Shown here: piece after piece, positions 11,675 through 24,624 of the stretch
How positions within the stretch are numbered: position 1 is the stretch's first letter
Layout: every line of letters starts with the position of its first letter
From: Amoeboaphelidium protococcarum
Lineage: Eukaryota > Aphelidiomycota > Aphelidea
NCBI GenBank assembly: GCA_023515745.1
Contig: JALECJ010000005.1
Location: 682,001 to 746,000 of the forward strand
DNA: 64,000 nucleotides
Direction of reading: 5' to 3'
The notes under the pieces: model-generated
What the model was told of the DNA's origin: nothing
Database searches by the model: none
The model's input: the letters and a program-made list of their open reading frames with translations, nothing else
Program-made: the position numbers and the translations under genes

Positions 11675-13426
11675 ATGTGTGGAATTATTGGATCTATATT
11701 GGCGGATACCAGTTAGAATGTCAGCGTAGAGTTGTATGAAGGTTTGAGTGTATTGCAACACCGCGGTCAAGATGCTGCTGGTATTGTCACTTGTGCATAG
11801 AAGGGACGTCTGTATCAGTGTAAAGGGAACGGACTGGTGAAGGACGTGTTTGCCGAAGATTAGCTGATCAGGCTGGCTGGATACCATGGCGTTGGTCATT
11901 GCAGATATCCTACGGCGGGCGGGTCATCACAATCTGAAGCTTAGCCGTTCTATGTGAATTCCCCGTATGGTATTGTACTGGCGCATAATGGCAACTTGAC
12001 CAACACCGTGGAGCTTCGTCAGTACTTGGACACCAAAGCGCATCGCCATATAAATACAGATTCTGACTCTGAGTGTTTATTAAATGTGTTCGCTGAATGC
12101 CTCAGCCAGGCTGGTAAAGTTCGTGTCAATGAAGACGACGTGTTCCGCGCAATAGAGGGCGTTATGAATCGATGTACTGGTGGATATGCATGTGTCGCCA
12201 TGATTCCCAGCTTTGGCATAATAGCGTTCAGGGACAGGTTCGGTATCAGGCCTATAGTTTACGGCAGTAGGCAGAGTAGGACTCTGGATCACGGCACTGA
12301 TTACATGGTGGCTAGCGAGAGTGTGGTGTTGGATGTTCTCGGATATAACACTGATGATGTTAAGGATCTCCTACCTGGACAGGCTATCATAATCACACGT
12401 GAGAAGATGACTCTGCGGCAATGTGTCCCCGTAGATCCTACGTATGTATCACCGTGCATATTTGAGTATGTGTACTTTGCGCGTCCGGACTCAATAATGA
12501 ATGGCATATCCGTGTATAAGGCTAGATTGGCAATGGGTGAACTGCTGGCCAAGTAAGTGGTCAAGCATTTCAAAGATAAGCTGGGCCAGGATGTCAGAGA
12601 TGCGGTTGATGTTATTATCCCAGTGCCTGATACCTCGCGTACTGCTGCACTTTAACTGTCATATCAGCTGGGAATTACGTACAGAGAAGGCTTCATCAAG
12701 AACCGGTACATTGGACGTACGTTCATTATGCCTGGTCAGTCGTAGAGAAAGAAGAATGTTCGCCGTAAGCTGAATCCGATGAAGATGGAGTTCCAGGATA
12801 AACGTGTTCTCTTGGTGGATGATAGCGTGGTAAGAGGTACGACTAGTAAAGAGATCATTATGATGGCCAGGGAGTCGGGAGCATCTAAAGTGTACTTTGC
12901 ATCTTGCGCACCTGCCATCCGCTATCCCAATGTATATGGTATTGATATGCCTACCAGGAATGAGTTGGTTGCATTCGACAAGAGTGAGGATGAAGTTGCC
13001 CAAATAATAGGTGCTGATGATCTCATCTATTAGGATTTAGATGATTTGGTGGAAGCATGTAAGCGATATAATCCTGCTATATAACAGTTCGATGTCAGTG
13101 TATTTAACGGTGAATATGTGACTGGAGATGTGGATGATGAATACTTTGCTCACTTGGAGTAGGTTAGACGCAGATTAAATTCCACTGTATTAAATACCAC
13201 CGTTCAGATCTCTGCTGCCAATAGTAAAAAATAAAATGGTAATCACAGTGGAAGTGTACAGTCTGTTATAACTTCACCTGCACATAGTGAAGAGTCAATG
13301 AGTGAAGTATCGTCGCCGGTTCAACTAATTCAACCATCATTGTAACTCAAAGGTGGCCAAGATAACATCGCCTTGCATAACAACTATCAGAGCGATAGAA
13401 TGGATCAAAACATTTCACGTAAATGA
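11675..13426 (+). CDS. ADE4: Amidophosphoribosyltransferase
   Basis: First committed step of de novo purine synthesis: PRPP plus glutamine to 5-phosphoribosylamine. 583 residues in one exon. MCGIIGS supplies Cys2, the N-terminal nucleophile of the glutaminase domain, followed by [20 protein letters not shown] and AHNGNLTN. The phosphoribosyltransferase half has the PRPP loop [17 protein letters not shown] and [11 protein letters not shown]. After residue 460 or so the family core ends and a Ser/Asn/Gln-rich tail of about 90 residues follows, longer than usual. The stop at 13424 is only 40 bp from the convergent RER1 stop. Retention of this step argues against a purine-scavenging parasite of the diplomonad or trichomonad kind. 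Confidence 0.96.
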
Positions 13427-13465
13427 TAAATAGAACATATTTAATTGTCACGATATGCAGATTGT

Positions 13466-14319
13466 TCATTTAGAGCTCCCCTTTTTACCTACACTAATAA
13501 CTCCTGATTGACTTAGTTATTAGAGATACAGATCAACGTTGTACCATTAATAATCTTACCAATATCAAAAGGCACATACTTGTACTTTTTCATGTGCTTA
13601 ATCTGCCTTCTTAGAGTTAGGAAAACCAACAGGATGAAATACATTAACAAAATAGGCCTACGAGTATCAGAAAACATTAACATAGTATCTCGTACAAGTG
13701 TTATTAGAAGTAAAATTGCACCTACCAAAACACTGGAATGTCCATGAATGAGAACAAGGTGCATGCGAGAGAGAAGAGTACCGCCTGAGACGCGTGATAC
13801 CAAAACTTGAACTCTGGCAACTTTCGAATGAACGGGCGAAATTCTTCTCCAATACCACCACCACCACCACCACCAGTATTAGTATTAATAGTTGGTAGAG
13901 GACTAGCAAGGTCACCATCATCTCCATTGGAGGTGGCATCATTACCCAAGCCTGAAGGATCATTCTTGACCGACGGGTCAAACTTTGGCTAAATGAAGGC
14001 TAGGAAGAGGTTGAGTAGGTAGATTCCGAGAGTATACGTGACCAGATAGAACTGGTGAAGCATCAATATTCTCACAATAAACAGCAGTAGAATCGCTAGA
14101 AAGAACAGCCATCGTTCCAATACATGAGGCACGGTGCGATCAATCCAAGTCGACACTGTCTACAAGCACTATAAAAAATGATACATATGAGTAGTTGGAA
14201 CGAACAAAATGGATGGCGATACTTACCCCGGTATAGTAGAATATTCTTCTAAGAGCCTCAGGCTAGGCGGGTTATCCAGAAATTTCAGACCTTGACGGTT
14301 ATATAATAGGTTTCGACAT
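13466..14319 (-). CDS. RER1: RER1 ER-retrieval receptor
   Basis: Golgi membrane protein that returns ER residents and unassembled subunits in COPI vesicles. Four exons (14319-14227, 14168-13726, 13657-13560, 13503-13466) give 223 residues. Family landmarks: [61 protein letters not shown] and [15 protein letters not shown], with about four membrane segments. The introns are 58, 68 and 56 bp; the last uses GTAAGA with a CTAATAAC box before ATCAG and gives the tail SVGKKGSSK then TGA. Oddity: the loop before EEFRPF is expanded by about 40 residues and contains seven consecutive Gly. Confidence 0.95.
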
Positions 14320-14854
14320 GATAGATATTACCGCTCACTACTTAGCTAATTCGCTTGATTTCTAAAGCGTTACTGTACAGTAAGAAAGATGAACGAACGA
14401 GAGCAATGCACAATTCTGTAGAAAGAAGGATTAAAACTCTCCGCGATTTCACACTGAGATTTGAACGCGCTTAAGCTTGTTGAAGAACACGGCGAATCAT
14501 ATCTATACTTTGGATTGAATACAATTAAAGTTAATTCTACTAGTAACTATTTGTCTGAATTCTTTGAGAGAGTTTCTATCAGTCGCCTTTTCAAGAAGAG
14601 AAGGATCTGATGATCACCTTAATTAAACGCAACAAGCATGTTGGATCAGAAGCGTTGATAGCTCCTACAGTATACGTTGCTTCATGCCACGTTCAATAGT
14701 CTTGACCCCATTCATTTTTCTTTCTCCACGCCACCTTACTCATCAGTGAACTTTCGTTTATTTCTTTGCCTTATACCACTTAGACCGTTCCTCGTTCCCA
14801 TGATTCTCTTTAGACCCTAACGCGGTATCTTGACAATTTTCAATAACATGGCTA
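14320..14854. other. Intergenic region upstream of RER1
   Basis: About 535 bp between the RER1 start and the stop of the next minus-strand gene. I see no ORF with coding character and no repeat. It presumably holds the RER1 promoter and the 3' region of the neighbour. Confidence 0.4.
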
Positions 14855-15797
14855 TCATAAGCACATTTGAAACACTTTGCAGGCCATTTGTACAACTACA
14901 AAGCCGAGAATTAACACAAATCGTTCTTACACTCCGACCAACATCCGTCGTACCCAAATAACCAGATGGCTTAAAATTGAGTGCGGCAACTTTGACGGCG
15001 AGTTTAGCTTCCTTCTTTCACCTGACGGTCTACCGTATATTCGAGCATTAATAATCTTTGCAAGCGCGCCAATTCTGTCAATAATGTCAGACAACATTTG
15101 TCCATTTGAAGCTATGATCAACAGACAGAATTTTTCCACCTCTTCTCTATTTACATATAAATTGTAGTATTAACCCTTTCTAAGATAATCAATCTTAAGC
15201 ATATGCAAAAGATAGTTTCCAGATGGTGTGAATCCAGAATACTCAAAAGCTCCGAACTATGCATAAGGCCGACCACTGGCAAGGTGAGGATTATCTATTA
15301 GACATCGCTCAACGAAGGGTGGTATCAGAGCGAAACGGACAATGCCAACTGCACCATAGCTAAATCTAAGAGATACACTTTTATTATCTTACAGCACGGC
15401 TTTCGCCCCTATACACAAATGCAGAACTTTGGGCAACTCCGGGTCGTCTTTTCTAAAATCGTATATCCAGCGCTTATTACCATAACATCTTCCTGGATGG
15501 CTGTTAACTCTCATGGCCCTCGATAGTACATGCTCAAACCACAATAACTGATCATCTTGGTATAATCTAAAGTAACATTACCGTAAATTGCTTCTAATCA
15601 AGTTCTAAAGTAGAAGAGTACCGGTCGTAAAGTCCTCTCTTTACGCGAAGCCAATCAAAAACACGATCATTCAGTTACAAATAACGACTATCAGATAAAG
15701 ATTCAATAAGTAGGTAGTAATCAGCAGTATACAGTGAATGAACGCGTAAAAAGGATCCTAACATCTGGGATTTAGGTTACACCGCACTCATCCACAT
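14855..15797 (-). CDS. Hypothetical protein, two exons, family member
   Basis: Not recognised. Exon 1 starts at ATG 15797, 15791 or 15764 and runs to 15645 (LIESLSDSRYLQLNDRVFDW). A 40-bp intron (15644-15605, GTAAAG to CTTTAG) changes frame into exon 2, which runs to TGA at 14855. The product is 289 to 300 residues. Visible segments include WFEHVLSRAMRVNSHPGR, RWIYDFRKDDPELP, LIPPFVERCLIDNPH, GAFEYSGFTPSGNY and EKFCLLIIASNGQML. There are no obvious membrane spans until a hydrophobic C-terminal stretch. A fragment of a second copy lies at 7891-7963. The coding start overlaps the opposite-strand XPNPEP3 start. Confidence 0.6.
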
Positions 15798-17321
15798 TTG
15801 ATAAAGTCAGCCGAGTTAATAACCACTGGAATATCATAGAGAGAGTACAAGTTACGATAACGCGCTCTGTTCAGCCGATTTGGCGTTGGTCAATCGCAAT
15901 CGGAGAATGCCATTGCACTGCTATTTGGTTATAGAACGCGATACACATCTGGGAAGATCTTTTATGAATTCCATCAAGACTCTAATGTCAAGTATCTGAG
16001 TGGCGTGGATGAACCAAATGTTATACTGATGCTCTCTTAAAGTTCAGCGCGCAAAAATCCAGATGGTCCCGAAATGACTGTATTTCTAGATGATAATAGC
16101 AGAGAATCTATACGGTGGGATGGTCCTTCATTGGGAACGCGCAATGCTATGAACCACTTTGGTGCTGACACGGCCTATTCCAATTCAGAATTTAAATCTG
16201 TTCTCATAGATACCATTTAAAAGATGATAAAAAGTTCTGATAGTTCTGTGAATCTTTACTCCAACATGTCTCTAATGGCTGGCATATCATAAAACGTATC
16301 CAATGACGCGTCATAACATCATTATAGTCCCGTTGCTACAAGTGAATTATACAATGAGCTAGCAAAGATTAAAGGCCTTCATATTCATGACAGCCTCAGA
16401 TCTCAGCTATCTCGGATGAGACTAGTTAAGAGTTATGCTGAGATTGAGTTGATGTAAAAGTCTGCAGATATTGCTAGCGAAGCATTTATATAAACTATGC
16501 GTCGCCTACCTAAGCTTAATTATGAGTATGAAGTCCAAGCCATATTTGAGTATTACGCCCGTTCTAATGGAGCCAAGTTGGCGTATGTTCCCGTGATTGC
16601 GAACAATGTTAACGCTTCAGTTTTGCATTGCGTGAAGAATGACATGCAACTGGTGGATGGCCTTATACTTATTGATGCCGGCTGTCAGTATGCTGGGTAT
16701 TGCTCAGATATATCACGAGCGATTCCACGTGGAGGCAAGTTTACTTAGGAGGAAGCTGCAGTGTACAGTGCTCTGGAAAAGATTCAATCTTAACTATTAC
16801 AGGCTGCAACTTCTACAGGAGGAATGACTCTGATAGACTTACATTTTATGAGTGTAGATTTGATCAGGAGAAAGATTGTTAACGAAATTTTGTAAGTTAA
16901 AAGTGCTGGAGATGCAAATAGACTCGCTAATGAAATATACCCGCATGGTGTTGGTCATCATCTGGGACTGGATTTACATGATGTTGGAGACGCGTCAAAT
17001 GGTGACTTTATTTCACAGGCTGATTATGACTCGGTGTTGAGAGGCCATAAGTCACTTGAATCAACACCTGCTCATCATTGGAGCCGCAATAAGCTAGTCG
17101 ATGGAATGTGTATCACTGTAGAGCCGGGAGTGTACTTGCCGCATCCAGACTCGGCCATAGTTGATGATCAACCTGAATGGTATCAGCTAATTCCCGAAAA
17201 GTACCGAGGAATCAATATCAGAGTTGAAGATGATATCGTGATACAAGGCAACTAATCCATAGTCTTGACATCTAAGGTACCCAAGACTTTAACTGATATT
17301 GAACGCGTTATGAATTCATGA
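15738..17321 (+). CDS. XPNPEP3: Xaa-Pro aminopeptidase, XPNPEP3/ICP55 type
   Basis: Metallopeptidase of family M24 (pita-bread fold). The ICP55/XPNPEP3 group trims the new N-terminus of imported mitochondrial proteins. 527 residues, one exon. The N-domain carries the group hallmark HPHLIKSAELITTGIS and YEFHQDSNVKYLSG. The metal ligands are visible as two Asp in LILIDAGCQYAGYCSDISR, His in HGVGHHLG, Glu in TVEPGVYLP and Glu in IRVEDDIV. The ATG used follows an in-frame TGA. The leader (MNAQKGSQHLGFRLHR) is only weakly like a targeting peptide. About 12 TAA/TAG codons read as Gln. The 5' end overlaps the opposite-strand hypothetical gene. Confidence 0.94.
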
Positions 17322-17943
17322 TGAAACAATTGAAACGTTTCTCTCTTTCTCTCTCTTTCTGTCTTTTGGAGTATAATGCCAGTGAGGGATCAAGTTTGCA
17401 GTTAATGAACACGTCTGTCTTAAACTAAAACAAGAGTTACTCAAAATTAACGCGCTCATTCTACACCAATTATATTGTCAATAGAAAAAATGATAGTGTT
17501 GGTCGACCTGAGGTTGAGTGAAAATGAAAAAGAAGCTACTAGCTTGATACAATTAAGGACTAGACAATAAGTTGAAACACGTTACAATACGATGGGTTAT
17601 TCTAGGAACGATCGCAGGACAGTGTGGTCATTGCAAGTCAGCAAGCAGCTCAGTATGGATCGAGCAAGAGTGGGAAACAAACGATTCACACAATCGCAGA
17701 CGACGGACGAATCATCCTCGAACGCGCGGCGCGTCCCATTCATTCCCGACTGGAATGGTATTGAAGTTGTCGTCTCCACACGTTGTCATTGTCGTCACGT
17801 TTAACACTCTCTTGTTAGGCACTGACTGACTGACTAATTGACAGTTTTGTACATCTTTGTGGTGACATTAAAGTGATAATCAACTTAACTTTATCAGAGC
17901 TCTCCTGCCCAATAATTGCAAGTTACTTACTTATTACTAAAGT
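17322..17943 (+). other. Intergenic region upstream of the trehalose gene
   Basis: About 620 bp. It contains a CT-rich tract just after the XPNPEP3 stop, a locally GC-richer part with CGCGCGGCGCG near 17720, and a GACT-type tandem near 17820. A 78-codon ORF (17592-17825, MGYSRNDRRTVW, ending in TGA) is possible but has no family resemblance. I treat the stretch as promoter and 5' leader of the downstream gene. Confidence 0.35.
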
Positions 17944-20715
17944 ATGCCTGATAGTAGTTAAAGATAAGCATCCGCTGTAACTAGCATTGGTGGAGATAAG
18001 AGAGTTCTGATCGCATCCCTTTATCTGCCAGTGACTGTAGAGTTGGTGATACCTCAGTCTTCGCCCAAGAGAAGATTGAAGAATGCCCCGGGATCGCTGT
18101 AGAATCATCATCATCACTACTAGCATCACCATTATCATAGTTCTAACTCTACATCGCCAGTGCACAAACAGCAGTAGCAGCATGGCTCTGGTGGTCTATT
18201 CAGAATATAGACCGACTCTATGGAAGCGACTGGTCCTCCATCTAGATATCACTATAGAACTGATTCAGATGTTAGTCGAATGCCATTCCAGGTCAAGACT
18301 CCTCTGTCGCCAACTTTGTCTTCCCTGTAAGAACTACCACCCATGCAGTATGATATTGTTCCGTCTCATATGGGAAACATTGGTCTGCACAATGCGATTA
18401 GATCATCCAAGTTGGAAAATAGAATGTACATTGGTGTGTTATCTGACTTGCCCCAGTAGGATAAGTTCAGTCAGGAGTTTGTGCATCAGCTCACCAACGA
18501 CCTGTCAAAGTAAAAGTGCCGACCTGTCATCATGTCTGACGAGGAACTGCATGGCCATTACAATAGTTTTTGTAAGGAGATTCTGTGGCCCACTATGCAT
18601 TACATTCAGCAGGCGGAAAGATTTGAGAATGACAATGCTTGGGCAATGTACGTGGCTGTGAATTAGAGATTTGCAGATGCTATTGTGGAGGAGTACAAGC
18701 AGGGTGATGTAATTTGGATTCATGATTATCACCTGATGCTGGTGCCCATGTTTGTGCGTATCAAGATTCCGTCTGCGATTATTGGTTTCTTTTTGCATAT
18801 CCCATTCCCATCCAGTGAGGTGTTTAGATGTCTTCATGTTCGCAGACAGTTGTTGGAAGGTGTCTTGGGAGCCGATTTGTTGGGCTTTCAGACTGAGCTA
18901 TATGTAAGACACTTTCTGCAGACAGCCTCAAGAATTCTGTAATGTGAGAGCACGCCTAAAGGTATTTTACTCGACAATAAAGTAGTCGCAGTTGGTGTTT
19001 ATCCCATTGGAGTGGATATAATAAATTTGAATTTGAAGAGGCAATCTGAAGATGTCTAGTAGATGATTGAGATGTTGAAGGATAAGTATCATGACAAGAA
19101 GTTGATTGTGGGTCGTGATAAGCTGGATCCGATCAAGGGAGTCAAGTAGAAGTTGCAGGCATTCGAGATGTTTCTGCATATGTATCCAGAGTGGGTGGGT
19201 AAAGTGATTTTAGTTCAGGTGGCGGTATCGACTACGGAACATATAGAGTTACATCGCTAGATATCCGATCTTGTCACCAGAATAAATGCCAAGTATGGCA
19301 CTATTGAGTACACCCCCGTTGTGTACTTGATCCAAGACATTTCATTCTCGCACTACCTGGCTCTGCTGACTATTGCTGATGCTTGTCTGATCACTTCCGT
19401 GCGTGATGGAATGAATTTGACTAGTCATGAGTATATTGTGTGCTAGGAGAGTAATCATAATCCCCTGATCATCAGTGAATTCACCGGTACTTGCGGTATA
19501 TTGAATGCTGCTTTGCGTATTAATCCATGGGATTTGAAGCAGGTTGCACAAGCTATTAACACTGCTCTTAATATGCCTTAGAAGGAGAGAGATTCCACTC
19601 ATAAAGAGTTGTATGAACACGTGTCTCAGAATACTGGTGCCTTCTGGGCTTAGTCTTATGTCGATGATCTGGTTAGAGTGTCTGTGGATATGTAACGTAG
19701 ATTTAGTGTTAATATTCCGCACTTGACTTTGCCTATCTTGAAGCGAACTTTTGAATTGAAGTCTCCAGCTGGCGGACATTAATAGCAGCATTCGTAGCAG
19801 TAGAAGAGAATTATTCTCTTAAACTATGACGGTGTTCTGGTGCCATATGAAAAGGATTTAAATGTGGTTCCTCAACAAAGTGGTCAGATGATTAAGCATT
19901 TGTAGAAGCTGTGCGATGACAAGAGAAATTTGGTTTACATTCTAAGTGGTCGGTAGATGCAGGATCTGGATGCTCGTTTATCTCACGTAAAAGGTATAGG
20001 ATTATGTGCAGAGAATGGAGCATTTGTCAAACATCCTGGTCAGAATAAGTAGCAGTGGACATCTGTGGAGAATTATATGACCGTTAATGATTCGACGTCA
20101 ATGTCTTGTGCATCTTAGAGTGGCCACGACCAATAGTGGAAGTAGCAGGTGGTGGAATCTTTAGAATACTACACTGAGCGTACTCCGGGATCATTTATCG
20201 AGGTGAAAGAAACTGCCGTGGTGTGGCATTATCGCAATACTGATCCTGTGTTTGGTTCATGGTAGGCTAAAGAGTTACAGAATCATATCCGTGACTCCAT
20301 TGAGAATGTCTACCCAATTCATGCCGTCAGTGATAGAAAGGTGATTGAAGTGCGTCCAAAGAGTATCAACAAGATCAATGTAGTTCAATAGATACTTGCT
20401 CAGAATCCGCAAGCCTCTTCTGTCATTTGCATTGGCGATGATCGTGCGGATGAAGATGTCTTCGAATGGCTCAATGATTTATCATAGCTGGATACTAATT
20501 AAGCTGCTATGAATGTTTTATCACAGGATATGAATGCTTCTTAGCTGGTGCAGGATTAAGAGTAAGTGAATATGCAGGTAGTTGGCAATGATGGTCAGAT
20601 TGCTGTCAAGAATACCATCACTTGTTGTGTTGGATTCAAAAGTTCTCATGCAAAATACTACCTCACAGGTGTTTATGAAGTTTTAATGGCATTGCAAGAA
20701 CTTGGTACCCTCTGA
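17944..20715 (+). CDS. Trehalose-6-phosphate synthase/phosphatase-like protein
   Basis: 923 residues, one exon: a GT20 glucosyltransferase domain fused to a HAD trehalose-phosphatase domain. GT20 landmarks are WIHDYHLMLVP near residue 260, GADLLGFQTE, VGRDKLDPIKGVKQKL near 388 and SVRDGMNL near 485. The N-terminal strand reads RVLIASLYLPVTVEL where active synthases have a conserved Asn-Arg, so the glucose-6-phosphate loop is altered, as in yeast Tps2/Tps3/Tsl1. The phosphatase nucleophile motif DYDGT is LNYDGVL here (first Asp to Asn at 627), while GDDRADEDVF near 832 is kept. It may be a regulatory subunit or partly active enzyme. The N-terminal linker is His/Gln-rich. About 35 TAA/TAG codons read as Gln. 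Confidence 0.92.
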
Positions 20716-20887
20716 TTACTTTAAAATAATTAGTAGAGTTAATACGAATTCGAACAGGATATTCTGTGAAAAATCAATTCAATATATTATTAATACTGTA
20801 TTAATAGTAACTATGCACTTTTGGATTAAGAACTTAGAAGATTCCGCAAATTCTTATATATCCTCCGAGGATGCCAAGAGAGGTAAT

Positions 20888-21859
<972 letters not shown>

Positions 21860-22115
21860 ACTAATTCACAATATGCTATGATAAATGCTCACTTTACAGT
21901 TAAATATGACAATTGAAAAGATTCAGGTAAAATGGTTACTGTAAAATGCGTTTGAGGAAAAGTCACGAAAGCGCGCGATATCGTTTGGCAGAAAGGCGCG
22001 GAGAAGAGAGAAAACACACCGCGGCGGTTGACTCGCGTTATCATCGAGATCGAGATATACAGTGTACTGTTAGCATGAAACAATGATTTAGTGACTTTAT
22101 CGACTTGGTCCCGGC

Positions 22116-22147
<32 letters not shown>

Positions 22148-22150
22148 ATT
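22116..22150. repeat. (TA)n microsatellite
   Basis: Roughly 11 to 12 TA units followed by GTATATATAATT, in the 324-bp gap between the Rab6 start and the USP stop. The rest of that gap is GC-richer next to the Rab6 start (near 21980-22025) and holds no gene that I can see. Confidence 0.9.
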
Positions 22151-22182
22151 ATTGTATTTAATTGATGTAATATTTACAATTA

Positions 22183-24624
22183 TCAAGCATCATGGAGAAC
22201 TCTATCACTCCTTTCATCATTATTGAGTGTGTAAAATAGGAGGTATGCAGAATTCTATCGCTTCTCATCAAGTTGCTGGATAGTTCCAACTTCTGAAACT
22301 ATCTCATCATTGTGGCACTACCAGTCTCCGGATTAGGATTTGCAGTCACAAATGTAATGTCCAAATGATGGAGTAAGTCCAAGGTGGCTGATAGCAGACA
22401 CCAGCTTGTACTCTGAAGACACTCCTCTTTATGGTGGATTATCCAGGCTATAGATATTCTCTTTCTCATCATCATCATCATCATCATTGGTAAAGTTAAT
22501 AGGGAGTTCTTACAGTGATGACTCTCTCTGATTAGCTTAAGCAGCTTAATGGCTGTGATAACGAACTTTATCGGAGCAAAATGACTATAGACTGACAGAT
22601 TCTTGTGAGAGGGACACTTTAGTTTGCAACTTGATCAAGCGCATGGACTGCAAGTCTAATGCAAACCGTTTCAACTGAATTATGAGGACTTGAGGTAATT
22701 TTTATACTTATAGCTCAACTTCTGCTTCCTTGCAAGTGCATTTCTCGCATTTATACTCGAGTTATTGTTTTTAAAAGTAGGACTTGATGAGAGAGTCCAA
22801 TTCCAGTGGTTTATCATCGTTCTAACCGTCGTTGACTCCAATTTCCAGACTCAAATCTCGGCATTTGTCAATAGTCACTGAGTGACTTTCACACTCTTTG
22901 CAGCGAAGAGTCTTCTTGATTTCTAATTCAAATGCATTTTCAACCATGCCGGCGAGCAACGGCTTCCCCAATTCCTTAGAATACTTGCCAAGCTCAGACT
23001 CTAAAGTCCCCAATAGAGATCGAATGAATTCATCAGCATCCTGCTACTCAGAAGTGCCATACTTTGAATCCATTAGACCCATACTTTACTTTAACCGAGA
23101 TGCATCAATGCAATGCCCTTACACTTGCTTTTGATTATACAGACTGAGCAGCTCGGAGAGAATAGGATACTTGGATTAGATATTAGAATCCGTCTAATCC
23201 ATCTGACATTTTCGTAATTAATCCATAAAGCAGCCTAGATTGAAAAGAGCTTATAATGATGCATTCATATAGCACGAATTGCCAAGATTTTTAAAGCCTT
23301 CCTATTTAGAATTTTTACTGGTAGCAGACATAAAGCTCTGAGAAGAGGTACTATATTTGGGAGGAACTTCGTATTAATAAGACCGTAAGACAGACCTATC
23401 AGCCAGGAGATCAACGCCGCTATAAAGATCGTCAGAATTCAAGTTAGCTCCAAAGTTCGATTCTTTAAGAGAAAATCCATTATACGAACTAGGATTATGC
23501 AAAGGAGCCTTACTAAGTTGCAGACTACTCCTGGCCATCGACAGACTTCTCTTGATAGGCTTTGTATAAATTTTACCAGAAGTAGGACGAGTCGATAAAC
23601 TAAAAGCCTTGTGTGACCATCGATTTTTATTATCTGGTAATAGAGACAATGGAGACAGTATTCCAGGAGATGCAATATGCTAACTTGCCTACTAACCATA
23701 AAATTTATCAGCACTACTGGTCTTGATAGCAGATGATAGAACACTTGTCAAAGGCCGAGAGTCTTTACTCTTATCAATAGAGTGCATTTTAGACGCTACT
23801 TGATCTATCCAGTCTACATTATGTATTGGAGTGGAGGCAACGTAAGACTTTTTAGGGCTGTCGTTGAACTCTAAGAAATCATTCTTTTCATTCCCTTTAA
23901 CGGCAGGTTTGAGACGAGGAGTATAAAGTGTAGCAGGTGCTGCCTTATTGAAACCACCTGAGACAGGATTACTTTAAAATGAGGAGCCATCACCGTCAGT
24001 GGTCAAATGCACGCCCAATTATTGGCGTTGCTTCTTCTAAATTTTGCTGTATTATCCAAAGATAGCTGCTTATCTTTTATTCTAAACTTCAGCCTACTTC
24101 ACAGCACTCAAAACATCATCATCAGCAGCATAGGTTGCAACTATCGCTTTATGGCCATCATCCTGGCAATGGACGGATGAGAGTTCGATGCCTTTATCAC
24201 AATACAATGGAATAGATTAAAGATCAACTGTTTTACCACTTATTGACTAGAATAGAGCAACGATTTCTCTTTATTCAGCTGACGTGCATGCGGTCATTTC
24301 AATATTAATCTGCAGTCCATGTACTATTTGAAGGGTGACTTTCTTAAATTATGTAGACCAGTACACGCCACGCAACTTGTCAGACAATTCAAAGCACTGA
24401 TACTCTTAGCAAGGACTCTTATCTAGAACCAGTAATACACAAGCTCTATCTACACAATATACAGACGAATTGGTTCGTACGAGAACATTAACTGTACAGT
24501 AAAAGCAATGATATGGCATACCATTTTTCCTTATCAAACATTAAATATCCTCACACTTGAATTACTCGATGCTGTCTTAGATAACTTGGACCGTAGCATT
24601 GAAATTGAACGACTTATTAGTCAT
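22183..24624 (-). CDS. Ubiquitin-specific protease (USP) with N-terminal PH-like domain
   Basis: Cysteine peptidase of family C19 that removes ubiquitin. 813 residues, one exon. The catalytic Cys box is GFKNLGNSCYMNASLQALF near residue 452, and the His box is SAISHLG then FGHYICDC near 760, followed by DWQCHNDEIV. Two CxxC pairs (LRCKEC, YKCEKC) form the usual zinc site in the fingers. The first 180 residues (DKLRGVYWSTQFKKVTLQIVHG) resemble the PH-like domain of USP37/USP26/USP29, which is an inference. A Ser/Lys-rich linker of about 250 residues separates them. A run of five Asp precedes the His box. Start chosen as the first ATG after TGA. Divergent from MRD1. Confidence 0.9.

Noticed and set aside
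15570-15600. Possible 15-nt ciliate-like intron GTAATGTTACTTTAG
   Set aside because: Removing 15 nt does not mend the frame, whereas a 40-bp intron just upstream does; other introns here are about 50 to 85 bp.
18083-18661. 192-codon ORF inside the trehalose gene
   Set aside because: Shadow of the main frame; it carries no family motif.
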